A DNA stretch of 49,439 nucleotides from Clostridiaceae bacterium (lineage in GTDB: Bacteria > Bacillota > Clostridia > Oscillospirales > Acutalibacteraceae), in assembly GCA_904501755.1 (NCBI GenBank), contig CAJGBV010000016.1, positions 1 to 49,439 of the forward strand, read 5' to 3'. The position numbers were made by a program, and so were the translations under genes. Position 1 is the first letter of the stretch. The number at the start of each line of letters is the position of its first letter. A model generated the notes under the pieces. That model had not been told where the DNA came from. It worked only from the letters and a program-made list of their open reading frames with translations, and made no database searches. Positions 32,667 through 42,162 of this stretch are shown here, one piece after another.

Positions 32667-33929
32667 ATGTCAATGCTGCTTAAAAATGCAAAAGTTTATA
32701 TGGACGGCACTTTTAAAATACAAGACCTCATTATCTCTGACGGCGTTATTCAGGCTGTCGGCTTTTCTCTTTTTTCTTCATCCGCTGAAATTATTGATTG
32801 CACAGGACTTACTGTTTTTCCTGGTTTCGTTGATGTTCACGTTCATCTTCGACAACCGGGATTTTTTTATAAGGAAACTATTGAAAGTGGTTCTAAAGCT
32901 TGTGCAAGGGGGGGCTACACCTCTGTTTGCAGTATGCCTAATTTAAAGCCCTGTCCCGATAGCTTAGAAAACCTTAAGGCTCAGCTTGATATTATAGACA
33001 AGGATGCCGTTATAAATGTGTACCCCTTTGCTACCATTACTAAAGGTCAGGCGGGTGAAGAACTGTCTGATATGTGCGGTATGAGTAAATTTGCCGTTGG
33101 CTTTTCTGACGACGGCAAGGGTGTGCAAAGCGAAGCTATGATGCTCTCTGCTATGACTACTGCGAAGAAACTTGATAAAATTATTTCAGCGCACTGTGAA
33201 GATAATTCCTTGCTGAACGGCGGATATATACACGACGGTGAATATGCAAGAATTAACGGTCACAAGGGCATTTGCAGTGAAAGTGAATGGGGACCGATTA
33301 AAAGAGATATTGAGCTTGTTAAAAAAACAGGCTGTAAATACCACGTGTGTCATATTTCAACAAAGGAAAGCGTTGAACTTATAAGACAGGCAAAGGCTCA
33401 GGGTGTGGATATTACCTGTGAAACGGGACCGCATTATCTTACCATGAACGATATGATGCTTAAAGATGAGGGCAGATTTAAAATGAATCCGCCTATCAGG
33501 AGTGAAGAAGACCGACTTGCTCTCATTGAGGGTATAAAGGACGGCACCATAGATATGATTGCTACCGACCATGCACCTCATAGTCAGGAAGAAAAATCAA
33601 AAGGACTAAAGGATAGTCTTATGGGTGTTGTAGGAATTGAAACAGCCTTTGCTGTGAGTTATACAAAGCTTGTTAAAACAGGAATTATTACTCTTGAAAA
33701 ACTCATTGAGCTGTTAAACACAAGAGCAAGACAGCGTTTTGGTATCGGCACTGAAATTAAAACAGGTGAAAGAGCGGATATAACTGTTTTTGATTTAAAT
33801 GAAAAATATAGAATCAACCCTGATGAGTTTTTATCAAAAGGAAAAGCTACTCCTTTCCTTGATGAAGAGGTTTACGGTAAATGCAAGCTTACATTTTGCG
33901 GTGGTAAAATAGCATATAAAGATATTTAA
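32667..33929 (+). CDS. pyrC: Dihydroorotase
   Basis: About 420 residues from ATG 32667, ten bases after GGAGGG; the frame is open further up through the attenuator, but that is leader sequence. FVDVHVHLRQPGFFYKET holds the first metal histidines, AHCEDN and HICH-type HVCHIST the others, and IATDHAPHS the catalytic Asp. Class I dihydroorotase, closing carbamoyl-aspartate to dihydroorotate in the third step of UMP synthesis. First gene of the operon. Confidence 0.96.
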   Translation: MSMLLKNAKVYMDGTFKIQDLIISDGVIQAVGFSLFSSSAEIIDCTGLTVFPGFVDVHVHLRQPGFFYKETIESGSKACARGGYTSVCSMPNLKPCPDSLENLKAQLDIIDKDAVINVYPFATITKGQAGEELSDMCGMSKFAVGFSDDGKGVQSEAMMLSAMTTAKKLDKIISAHCEDNSLLNGGYIHDGEYARINGHKGICSESEWGPIKRDIELVKKTGCKYHVCHISTKESVELIRQAKAQGVDITCETGPHYLTMNDMMLKDEGRFKMNPPIRSEEDRLALIEGIKDGTIDMIATDHAPHSQEEKSKGLKDSLMGVVGIETAFAVSYTKLVKTGIITLEKLIELLNTRARQRFGIGTEIKTGERADITVFDLNEKYRINPDEFLSKGKATPFLDEEVYGKCKLTFCGGKIAYKDI

Positions 33930-33950
33930 TATATACGGAGGAATATGAAA

Positions 33951-36900
33951 ATGGCAAAAAGAACAGACATTAAAAAGGTACTTATTATCGGCTCAGGTCC
34001 TATTGTTATAGGTCAGGCTGCTGAATTTGACTATGCAGGAACTCAGGCCTGTCTTGCACTTAAAGAGGAGGGCTATGAGGTTATACTCTGTAACTCTAAC
34101 CCTGCTACAATAATGACCGATACTACAATTGCTGATAAGGTTTATATGGAGCCTTTAACCCTTGAATATATTGCAAAGATTCTCCGTTATGAGCGTCCTG
34201 ATGCTATAGTTCCCGGTATAGGCGGACAGACAGGACTTAATATCGCTATGCAACTCGAGAAGAAAGGAATTCTCAAGGAGTGCGGTGTTGAGCTTCTCGG
34301 TACCTCTTCAGAGAGTATTGAAAGGGCAGAGGACAGAGAGCTGTTTAAGGAGCTTTGTCAGTCCATTGGTGAGCCTACTATTCCCTCTGAAATCACTTAT
34401 AGTCTTGACGAAGCAAAGATTGCTGCTGAGAGAATAGGTTATCCTGTAGTTCTTCGTCCTGCATTTACTTTAGGCGGTACAGGCGGCGGTTTCGCTTATA
34501 ATGAAGAAGAACTTATTGAAATCGGTCTTAATGCTTTCAAGCTTTCTCCTGTTCATCAGGTGCTTATTGAAAAGAGTGTTAAGGGCTATAAGGAAATAGA
34601 GTTTGAGGTTATGCGTGACTCTAACGACCACGCTATTACCATTTGCGGTATGGAAAATATTGACCCTGTTGGTGTTCATACTGGTGACTCCTTGGTTGTA
34701 GCTCCTATTATGACTCTTAATGACCACGACCTTAAAATGCTTAACGATTCTGCTATTAAGCTTATTAAAGAACTTAAGATTGAGGGTGGTTGTAATGTTC
34801 AGTTTGCTCTGAATCCTAACAGCAGTGAATATTATCTTATAGAAGTTAACCCCAGAGTTTCCCGTTCTTCTGCTCTTGCTTCTAAGGCTTCGGGTTATCC
34901 TATAGCAAGAGTAACCGCAAAAATTGCTCTAGGTATGGCTCTTGAAGAGATTAAGATTGCCAATACCACTGCAGCTTTTGAGCCACAGCTTGATTATGTA
35001 ATTGCAAAGCTTCCTCGTTTCCCATTTGATAAATTCACAAATGCTTCAAATTGCCTTGGTACACAGATGAAGGCAACAGGCGAGGTTATGGGAATAGGCA
35101 GTAACCTTGAAGAATGTCTGCTTAAGGGTATCCGTTCATTAGAAGTCGGAGTTAATCACCTTTATCATCACAAGTTTGATGATATGACTGATGAACAGCT
35201 CAAAGAGTATATTGCTGAGTTCAGAGATGATAACATTTTCGCTATTGCAGAGCTTCTTTACAGAGGTGCAACGGTTGAAGAAATTCACGAAATAACAAAA
35301 ATTACTTCATTCTTCCTTGAGGCTATTAAAAACATAATTGATATGGAAGAAAATCTTAAGGCTCATCCATTTGACCTTGAGGTACTGAAAGCTGCTAAAA
35401 AGATGGGCTTCTCCGATAAATACACAGCAAGAATGTGGAGATGCGACGAGCTTGATGTTTATAAATTCAGAAAAGAAAATAATCTTTTCCCTGTATTTAA
35501 AATGGTTGATACCTGTCATACAGGTGCATATATCCCTTATTTCTATTCTTCCTACACAGGTGAGAATGCTTCTGTGCTTACTAACAAGAAAAAGATTGTT
35601 GTTCTTGGTGCTGGACCTATCCGTATCGGTCAGGGTGTAGAATTTGACTATTCTACAGTTCATGCTGTTTCTACAATCAAAAATTCAGGTTATGAAGCAA
35701 TTATTATTAACAATAACCCCGAAACTGTTTCTACCGACTATACAACTGCAGATAAGCTCTATTTTGAGCCTCTCACTCCCGAAGATGTTATGAATATAAT
35801 TGAGTTTGAAAAGCCCGAGGGTGTTGTTGCTTCTCTGGGTGGTCAGACTGCAATTAACCTTGCTGAACCTCTTATGAAGAGGGGAGTAAGGATTATCGGT
35901 ACCGACTGTGAGGCTATTGAAAGAGCAGAAAACCGTGACAGCTTTGAAAAGCTTCTTACCGAGCTTAATATTCCTCAGCCTAAGGGTAAGGCTGTTACCA
36001 GTATTGAGGCAGGTTTACAGGCTGCTGCTTCTATCGGTTATCCTGTGCTTGTTCGCCCCAGCTTTGTGCTTGGCGGAAGAGCTATGCAGATTGTTGCTAA
36101 TGAAGAACAGCTTAAACACTATCTTAAGACTGCGGTTGAAATTGACGAGGATAAGCCTGTACTTGTTGATAAGTACATTCAGGGTAAAGAGGTAGAGGTT
36201 GACGCTATCTGTGACGGCAGAAACGTATTTGTACCCGGTATTATGGAGCTTGTTGAAAGAACAGGTATACATTCAGGTGACTCTATAAGCGTATATCCAA
36301 CCTTTAGTATTTCCGATAAGGTAAAGGGTACTATTTTGCAGTATGCTAAAAAGCTTGGTGTTGGAATCGGTATTGTAGGTCTTTACAATATTCAGTTTAT
36401 TGTTGATGACAATGATGATGTATATATCATTGAGGTTAATCCCCGTTCTTCCCGTACCGTTCCGTTCCTTTCTAAGTCTACAGGCTATAGTCTTGCTGAT
36501 ATTGCTACCGAGGTTATTCTCGGTAAGAGTCTTAAGGAACTTGGAATATTCGACCTTTATCCCGAAGAAAAGAAACGCTGGTACGTAAAGGTTCCTGTAT
36601 TCTCATTTAATAAGCTCAGAGGACTGGATGCTTATCTTTCTCCTGAGATGAAGTCTACAGGTGAAGCAATAGGTTATGATGATAAGCTTAATCGTGCTCT
36701 GTATAAGGCTTTACAGGCAAGCGGAATGAAACTTCAGAATTACGGTACTGTATTTGCTACTATTGCTGATAAGGATAAAGAAGAGGCACTTCCTCTTATC
36801 CGCCGTTTCTATGAGCTTGGCTTTAATATCGAGGCAACAAAGGGTACCGCTGATTTCCTTAAGGAAAACGGAATTCGGACTCATGTTCTTGCTAAGATAA

Positions 36901-37124
36901 ATGAAAACAGCGAGGAAATCCCCAACGCTATCCGTCAGGGACATATTGCTTATGTTATAAATACCAAAGATATTGCTTCTCAGGGTGTAACAAGCGACGG
37001 TGTGGAAATCAGAAAGTTGGCTACCGAAAACAACGTTACTATATTCACAGCACTTGATACCGTTAAGGTACTTCTTGATGTACTTGAGGAAACAACACTT
37101 ACTATATCTACTATTGATGCGTGA
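33951..37124 (+). CDS. carB: Carbamoyl-phosphate synthase large subunit
   Basis: About 1057 residues, full length for CarB. ATG 33951 is preferred (9 bases from GGAGG); ATG 33945 is too close. MAKRTDIKKVLIIGSGPIVIGQ opens the first half, and a second copy of the motif (KKIVVLGAGPIRIGQG, near residue 550) opens the second. Each half has an ATP-grasp domain, and the C-terminal ~130 residues are the allosteric MGS domain. It makes carbamoyl phosphate from bicarbonate, 2 ATP and ammonia. The glutaminase subunit CarA is not encoded anywhere in this operon. Confidence 0.97.
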   Translation: MAKRTDIKKVLIIGSGPIVIGQAAEFDYAGTQACLALKEEGYEVILCNSNPATIMTDTTIADKVYMEPLTLEYIAKILRYERPDAIVPGIGGQTGLNIAMQLEKKGILKECGVELLGTSSESIERAEDRELFKELCQSIGEPTIPSEITYSLDEAKIAAERIGYPVVLRPAFTLGGTGGGFAYNEEELIEIGLNAFKLSPVHQVLIEKSVKGYKEIEFEVMRDSNDHAITICGMENIDPVGVHTGDSLVVAPIMTLNDHDLKMLNDSAIKLIKELKIEGGCNVQFALNPNSSEYYLIEVNPRVSRSSALASKASGYPIARVTAKIALGMALEEIKIANTTAAFEPQLDYVIAKLPRFPFDKFTNASNCLGTQMKATGEVMGIGSNLEECLLKGIRSLEVGVNHLYHHKFDDMTDEQLKEYIAEFRDDNIFAIAELLYRGATVEEIHEITKITSFFLEAIKNIIDMEENLKAHPFDLEVLKAAKKMGFSDKYTARMWRCDELDVYKFRKENNLFPVFKMVDTCHTGAYIPYFYSSYTGENASVLTNKKKIVVLGAGPIRIGQGVEFDYSTVHAVSTIKNSGYEAIIINNNPETVSTDYTTADKLYFEPLTPEDVMNIIEFEKPEGVVASLGGQTAINLAEPLMKRGVRIIGTDCEAIERAENRDSFEKLLTELNIPQPKGKAVTSIEAGLQAAASIGYPVLVRPSFVLGGRAMQIVANEEQLKHYLKTAVEIDEDKPVLVDKYIQGKEVEVDAICDGRNVFVPGIMELVERTGIHSGDSISVYPTFSISDKVKGTILQYAKKLGVGIGIVGLYNIQFIVDDNDDVYIIEVNPRSSRTVPFLSKSTGYSLADIATEVILGKSLKELGIFDLYPEEKKRWYVKVPVFSFNKLRGLDAYLSPEMKSTGEAIGYDDKLNRALYKALQASGMKLQNYGTVFATIADKDKEEALPLIRRFYELGFNIEATKGTADFLKENGIRTHVLAKINENSEEIPNAIRQGHIAYVINTKDIASQGVTSDGVEIRKLATENNVTIFTALDTVKVLLDVLEETTLTISTIDA

Positions 37125-37131
37125 GGATAAA

Positions 37132-37863
37132 ATGAAACAGCATATTGTAAAAATTCTTAGCAATGAAAGTATTGCAAAAGATATAATGAAAATGGTTATA
37201 GAGGGGGATACCTCTTCTCTAACTAAGCCCGGACAGTTTATTAATATAAAGTTAAGTGGTAAATACCTTCGCCGTCCTATTTCGGTATGTGATTATGATG
37301 AAAATACCATAACCATAATTTATAAGATTGTGGGAACAGGTACTGAGCAGATGGCTCAAATGAAGGCAGGGGAGAGTCTTGATATTTTAAATGGACTTGG
37401 TAATGGCTTTGATACTTCATTTTCAGGGGATAAGCCTGTGCTTATCGGCGGCGGTGTTGGTGTACCTCCTATGTATGGAGTTTGCAGAGAACTTGCTGAA
37501 AAAGGTATTAAAGCTCAGGTGATACTTGGGTTTAACTCAAAAGTCGACGTTTTTTATAAAGAAGAGTTTGAGGCGCTTGGCGCAGACGTTTACGTAACTA
37601 CTGCAGACGGAAGCTTCGGTACGAAAGGTTTTGTCACCGATGTGCTTAAGGAATTGGATTATTCTTATTTCTTCACCTGCGGTCCTATGCCGATGTTTAA
37701 AGCTATTGAGAATACGGCTAAAACAAGCGGACAGTATAGCTTTGAGGAAAGAATGGGTTGTGGCTTTGGTGCTTGTATGGGTTGCTCCTGTAAAACAAAA
37801 TACGGCAATAAGCGTATCTGTAAGGACGGCCCTGTGCTTGTTAGGGAGGAAATAATATGGTAA
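37132..37863 (+). CDS. pyrK: Dihydroorotate dehydrogenase electron-transfer subunit
   Basis: About 243 residues from ATG 37132, with GAGGA overlapping the carB stop; an upstream in-frame reading lies within carB. RRPISVCDYD binds FAD, VLIGGGVGVPPMYG binds NAD, and the C-terminal cysteines of MGCGFGACMGCSCKTK with a later CKDGP hold a 2Fe-2S cluster. It passes electrons from PyrD to NAD+, the type 1B system of Gram-positive anaerobes. Overlaps pyrD by 7 bases. Confidence 0.96.
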   Translation: MKQHIVKILSNESIAKDIMKMVIEGDTSSLTKPGQFINIKLSGKYLRRPISVCDYDENTITIIYKIVGTGTEQMAQMKAGESLDILNGLGNGFDTSFSGDKPVLIGGGVGVPPMYGVCRELAEKGIKAQVILGFNSKVDVFYKEEFEALGADVYVTTADGSFGTKGFVTDVLKELDYSYFFTCGPMPMFKAIENTAKTSGQYSFEERMGCGFGACMGCSCKTKYGNKRICKDGPVLVREEIIW

Positions 37864-38768
37864 ACACAAAAGTAGAGCTTTGCGGTATTACTCTTGATAA
37901 TCCTGTTATTCCCGCTTCGGGTACATTCGGCTTCGGTTATGAGTTCGCCGAGTTATATGACATTAACTGTCTTGGTACTTTTTCTTTTAAGGGAACCACT
38001 AAGGATGCCCGTTTCGGTAATCCTACCCCACGTATTGCAGAATGTGATGCGGGTATGATTAATGCCGTAGGCCTTCAAAACCCCGGCGTTGAGGCAGTGA
38101 TTAATAACGAACTTCCAAAGCTTAAAGCCTGTTTTAATAAGCCCGTCATGGCAAATGTTAGTGGCTTTGCTATCGAAGATTATGCGTATACTTGCGAAAT
38201 GTTGGATAAAGAAGAACAGGTGGGTTGGCTTGAAGTTAACGTTTCCTGTCCTAACGTACATGGCGGAGGAATGAGCTTCGGTACTTCTCCTGAGGCTGCT
38301 GCAGAAGTTACAAAGGCAGTTAAAGCTGTAACCAAAAAGCCTGTAATTATCAAACTTTCACCTAACGTTACAGATATTGTGTCTATTGCTAAAGCCTGTG
38401 AGGAAGCAGGGGCAGATGGTATAAGTATGATAAACACCATGCTTGGAATGAGAATAGACTTAAAAACCAAAAAGCCTGTAATTGCAAATAAAATGGGCGG
38501 TTTTTCAGGACCTGCCATTAAGCCTGTTGCTCTCAGAATGGTTTATCAGGTGTATGATGCGGTGAAAATTCCTATTGTTGGTATGGGCGGTATTTCCTCT
38601 GCAGAGGATGTAATTGAAATGATGCTTGCAGGTGCAACTGCAGTTCAGGTAGGAGCTGCAAACCTTGTTGACCCCTTTGCTTGCAGAGATATAATTAATA
38701 ATTTACCCGCAGTTATGGAAAAATACGGGATAAAAGATTTAAAAGATATTATCGGAGGTGCTCACTAA
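37857..38768 (+). CDS. pyrD: Dihydroorotate dehydrogenase, class 1B catalytic subunit
   Basis: 303 residues, FMN TIM barrel. PVIPASGTFGFG is the N-terminal FMN loop, NVSCPNVHGGG holds the class 1 catalytic cysteine, and the C-terminal GMGGISSAEDVIEM with AGATAVQVGAA binds the FMN phosphate. It oxidises dihydroorotate to orotate and works as a PyrD2-PyrK2 heterotetramer with the preceding gene product. GGGAGG precedes the start inside pyrK. Confidence 0.97.
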   Translation: MVNTKVELCGITLDNPVIPASGTFGFGYEFAELYDINCLGTFSFKGTTKDARFGNPTPRIAECDAGMINAVGLQNPGVEAVINNELPKLKACFNKPVMANVSGFAIEDYAYTCEMLDKEEQVGWLEVNVSCPNVHGGGMSFGTSPEAAAEVTKAVKAVTKKPVIIKLSPNVTDIVSIAKACEEAGADGISMINTMLGMRIDLKTKKPVIANKMGGFSGPAIKPVALRMVYQVYDAVKIPIVGMGGISSAEDVIEMMLAGATAVQVGAANLVDPFACRDIINNLPAVMEKYGIKDLKDIIGGAH

Positions 38769-39466
38769 TGGGTAAGGATGTAATTGTTGCTTGTGACTTT
38801 GCTTCAAGAGAACAGGTTTTTGATTTTCTTGATAAATTCACAGGAAGAAAGCCTTTTGTAAAAATTGGAATGGAACTTTTCTACGCTGAGGGTCCGCAGA
38901 TTGTTAAGGACATTAAGGCAAGAGGACATAAGATTTTCCTCGATTTAAAGCTTCATGACATTCCTAATACTGTTAAAAAGAGTATGGCTGTGCTATCCCG
39001 ACTTGATGTTGATATGACAAATCTTCATGCAGCAGGTACTATTAGTATGATGGAAGCAGCTCTTGAAGGACTTACCCGTCCTGATGGAACACGTCCGCTT
39101 CTTATTGCTGTAACTCAGCTTACTTCAACCGACCAGGAGCGTATGGAAAACGATCTTCTTATAAAAGAGCCTATTGATAAGGTTGTTATGCACTATGCAA
39201 AAAATGCTGCTGTTGCAGGTCTTGACGGTGTAGTATGTTCTCCTCTTGAAGCAGGAAAGGTACACGAAATCTGTGGAGAAAAATTCTTAACAGTTACCCC
39301 CGGTGTTCGCTTTGCTGATGGTGATGTTGGTGACCAGAAACGTGTTATGACACCTGAACAGGCAAAGAGAATTGGTAGCGACTATATTGTTGTGGGCAGA
39401 CCTATAACCGCTGCTGACGACCCTGTTGCCGCTTATGAAAGATGCATAGCAGAATTTTGTGATTAA
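38768..39466 (+). CDS. pyrF: Orotidine-5'-phosphate decarboxylase
   Basis: 232 residues. IFLDLKLHDIPNTV holds the Asp-Lys-x-x-Asp catalytic set; TPGVRFADGD and YIVVGRPITAADDP form the phosphate-gripping end of the barrel. Decarboxylates OMP to UMP, the last step of the pathway. Starts on the last base of the pyrD stop (TAATG). Confidence 0.97.
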   Translation: MGKDVIVACDFASREQVFDFLDKFTGRKPFVKIGMELFYAEGPQIVKDIKARGHKIFLDLKLHDIPNTVKKSMAVLSRLDVDMTNLHAAGTISMMEAALEGLTRPDGTRPLLIAVTQLTSTDQERMENDLLIKEPIDKVVMHYAKNAAVAGLDGVVCSPLEAGKVHEICGEKFLTVTPGVRFADGDVGDQKRVMTPEQAKRIGSDYIVVGRPITAADDPVAAYERCIAEFCD

Positions 39467-39477
39467 GGAGAATTAAA

Positions 39478-40134
39478 ATGGAAGCTTATAAAAGAGAATT
39501 TATACAGTTTTTAGAATCTGCAGGAGTGCTTAAATTCGGTGATTTTACTGCTAAAAGCGGAAGAAAAATTCCATATTTCATCAATGCAGGGGATATTAAA
39601 ACCGGTGACCAGATTTCTAAGCTTGGTGAATTTTATGCTAAGGCATATTTTGAAAAGGTAGGAAACAAGCGTACCGTTCTTTACGGACCTGCTTACAAGG
39701 GTATTCCTATTGCTGTTTCGGTTGCTTGTGCTCTTTCAAAAGAGGGTCTTGACGTTCCTTTCTTCTTTAACAGAAAGGAAGAAAAGGACCACGGCGAAGG
39801 CGGTGTATTTGTAGGATATAAGCCTCAGGAAAATGAAGAAATTGTTATTGTTGAGGATGTTATTACTGCAGGAACTGCTATAAGAGAAAGTATGGCTATT
39901 CTTTCCTCTCTTAAGGGCACCAAGGTTGCCGCTACCTTTGTAATGGTTGATAGAAAAGAAAAGGGACAGACAGAAAAAAGCGCTATGGCAGAGGTTGGAG
40001 AGGAATTCGGCTTCCCTGTATACTCTGTTGTTGATGTTTACGATATTATTGAATATCTTGAAGAAAAGCCTGAAAATAAGGAAAATGTTGACAGAATTAA
40101 AGCATATCTCAGTGTAAACGGAGCAAAAGAATAA
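39478..40134 (+). CDS. pyrE: Orotate phosphoribosyltransferase
   Basis: 218 residues. IVIVEDVITAGTAIRES is the PRPP-binding motif of type I phosphoribosyltransferases; FFFNRKEEKDHGEGG is the flexible catalytic loop with Lys and His. It couples orotate with PRPP to give OMP. AAGGAG precedes the ATG, and the stop overlaps pyrB by one base. Confidence 0.97.
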   Translation: MEAYKREFIQFLESAGVLKFGDFTAKSGRKIPYFINAGDIKTGDQISKLGEFYAKAYFEKVGNKRTVLYGPAYKGIPIAVSVACALSKEGLDVPFFFNRKEEKDHGEGGVFVGYKPQENEEIVIVEDVITAGTAIRESMAILSSLKGTKVAATFVMVDRKEKGQTEKSAMAEVGEEFGFPVYSVVDVYDIIEYLEEKPENKENVDRIKAYLSVNGAKE

Positions 40135-41045
40135 TGAGACATCTTATTGATATTTTAGAATTGTCTGTAGAAGAGCTTGACTCTCTTGTGGCTACTGCAA
40201 ATGATATTATAGATAGTCCTGAAAAATACGCACATAAGTGTGACGGCAAAAAACTTGCAACACTTTTCTTTGAGCCTTCTACCCGAACAAGACTTAGCTT
40301 TGAAGCCGCTATGTATGAGCTTGGAGGTAATGTGCTTACTATGGCTGATGCAGGTTCAAGCTCTGCTGCAAAGGGCGAGAGTGTTGCTGATACGGCAAAG
40401 ATGATTTCTTGCTATGCCGATATAATTGCTATGCGACATCCCAAAGAGGGAGCACCTCTTGTGGCTGCAAAAAATTCTACTATTCCTGTTATAAATGCGG
40501 GGGACGGCGGTCATCATCATCCTACTCAGACCCTTGCAGATTTACTTACCATTCACCGTGAAAAAGGAAGATTTGATAATCTTACAATAGGTCTTTGCGG
40601 TGACCTTAAATTCGGAAGAACGGTACATTCACTTATCGGTGCAATGTCCCGATACAAGAATATTACTTTTGTGCTTATTTCTCCTGAAGAGCTTAAGGTA
40701 CCTGATTATGTTAAAAATATAATCACCGATGCTGGTCACAGCTTTGTTGAAACGGTAAGCCTTGAGGAAAGTATGCCAAGTCTTGACATACTCTATATGA
40801 CAAGGGTACAGAGAGAGCGTTTCTTTAATGAAGAGGAATACCTTCGTCTGAAGGATAGCTACATTCTTAATACAGACAAGCTAATAAATGCAAAGGAAGA
40901 CCTTGTTATAATGCATCCGCTACCAAGAGTTAATGAAATAAGCGTAGCTGTTGATAACGATAAACGTGCTTGCTATTTCAGACAGGCACTTTACGGAAAA
41001 TATATGCGTATGGCGCTTATACTTAAACTTCTTGATATAAAGTAG
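40134..41045 (+). CDS. pyrB: Aspartate carbamoyltransferase catalytic chain
   Basis: 303 residues. FFEPSTRTRLSFE is the carbamoyl-phosphate loop (STRTR), MADAGSSSAAKGES the 80s loop, and MHPLPRVNEI the 240s-region Pro-Leu-Pro. It condenses carbamoyl phosphate and aspartate. Presence of pyrI immediately after implies a class B (E. coli-like) dodecamer with allosteric control by nucleotides. Confidence 0.97.
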   Translation: MRHLIDILELSVEELDSLVATANDIIDSPEKYAHKCDGKKLATLFFEPSTRTRLSFEAAMYELGGNVLTMADAGSSSAAKGESVADTAKMISCYADIIAMRHPKEGAPLVAAKNSTIPVINAGDGGHHHPTQTLADLLTIHREKGRFDNLTIGLCGDLKFGRTVHSLIGAMSRYKNITFVLISPEELKVPDYVKNIITDAGHSFVETVSLEESMPSLDILYMTRVQRERFFNEEEYLRLKDSYILNTDKLINAKEDLVIMHPLPRVNEISVAVDNDKRACYFRQALYGKYMRMALILKLLDIK

Positions 41046-41057
41046 GAGGGGTGCTTT

Positions 41058-41471
41058 ATGAATATTGATTCTATTAAGAATGGTTTTGTTATTGACCATA
41101 TAAAAGCGGGAAAGGGCATGGAAATTTACCGACTGCTTAAATTAAAAAAACTCGAATGTCCTGTTGCTATGATAATGAATGCTCAGAGTAATAAAATGGG
41201 CAAAAAGGACGTTATCAAGATTGATGCGGATATTGAGCTTGATATGCACATTTTAGGCTATGTTGACCCTGATATAACGGTTAATGTTATTAAGGATTCG
41301 GTTATTGTTGAGAAGAAGAAAATTGAACTTCCCCAAAAACTCACCGATATAATTTTCTGTAAAAATCCAAGATGTATTACTTCCTGTGAGCAAGAACTGT
41401 CCCATGAATTTATCCTTGCCGATAAGCCAAGAAGAATATATCGCTGTATCTACTGCGACGCAGAAGCATAG
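41058..41471 (+). CDS. pyrI: Aspartate carbamoyltransferase regulatory chain
   Basis: 137 residues, shorter than the ~153 of E. coli. The N-terminal part (VIDHIKAGKGMEIYRLL) is the nucleotide-binding domain. The C-terminal part holds the four zinc cysteines (CKNPRC and CIYC). It binds CTP/ATP and regulates PyrB. RBS GGAGGGG. Last gene before a strong terminator. Confidence 0.95.
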   Translation: MNIDSIKNGFVIDHIKAGKGMEIYRLLKLKKLECPVAMIMNAQSNKMGKKDVIKIDADIELDMHILGYVDPDITVNVIKDSVIVEKKKIELPQKLTDIIFCKNPRCITSCEQELSHEFILADKPRRIYRCIYCDAEA

Positions 41472-41477
41472 TAAAGT

Positions 41478-41510
41478 AAAACACGGTAACACTCAGTGTT
41501 ACCGTGTTTT
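41478..41510. terminator. Very strong terminator between pyrI and the convergent ABC operon
   Basis: A 15-bp perfect stem (41478-41492 with 41496-41510), three-base loop TCA, A- and T-runs on both ends, so it can act in both directions. Confidence 0.93.
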
Positions 41511-41513
41511 TAT

Positions 41514-42152
41514 TCAGTTTTTCTGAAGCCTGTAAACCTCGTCACACATATTTGCAACATCGGGGGAGTGGCTTACAAGTATAACACACTTGTTCTGCTG
41601 TGCTAACTGTCTGAAAATTTTCATGATTTCGTTTTGGGTATCTACATCCAGATTTCCCGTAGGCTCATCGGCAAGTATAATATCAGGGTTGTGGGATAGC
41701 GCTCTTGCTATTGCTACACGCTGTTGCTGACCACCCGAAAGATGTAAAACTCTTCTGTTTGCCTCCTCTTCACTTAAACCTACACTAAGAAGAAGTTCTA
41801 TAGCTTTTTTCTTTTTATTTCTTTCTTTTATACCTGCAATATCCATTGAAAGAACAACATTTTCGGCAGCGGTAAACTTTGTAATGAGATTAAAGCTCTG
41901 AAATATAACACCGATATAATTACTTCTGAATTTGTATTTATCCAGCTTTGAAATATCCTTGCCATCATATTCGATAGTGCCTTCATTTGCGTTTGCAAGT
42001 CCCGAAAGAATTGACAGCAGAGTTGTTTTGCCTGCACCTGATTTACCTGTTATACAGTACATTTTACCTTTTTCGAATTCAAATGAAATGTTTTTAAGCA
42101 CAGGAGTTTTATCATAGGAAAAGCTTATATTGTTGAGTTTTAAAATAGACAT
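41514..42152 (-). CDS. MacB/LolD-type ABC transporter ATPase
   Basis: 212 residues. Walker A GKSGAGKTT, Q-loop IFQSFNLI, signature LSGGQQQR, Walker B IILADEPTG and H-loop LVSHSPD are all intact. The IGVIFQSFNL and ADEPTGNLD text is typical of the LolD/MacB/FtsE branch, which drives FtsX-like permeases in export, lipoprotein release or peptide resistance. The permease gene lies 10 bases upstream in the same operon. Substrate unknown. Confidence 0.95.
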   Translation of the reverse strand: MSILKLNNISFSYDKTPVLKNISFEFEKGKMYCITGKSGAGKTTLLSILSGLANANEGTIEYDGKDISKLDKYKFRSNYIGVIFQSFNLITKFTAAENVVLSMDIAGIKERNKKKKAIELLLSVGLSEEEANRRVLHLSGGQQQRVAIARALSHNPDIILADEPTGNLDVDTQNEIMKIFRQLAQQNKCVILVSHSPDVANMCDEVYRLQKN

Positions 42153-42162
42153 ATTTTATCTC

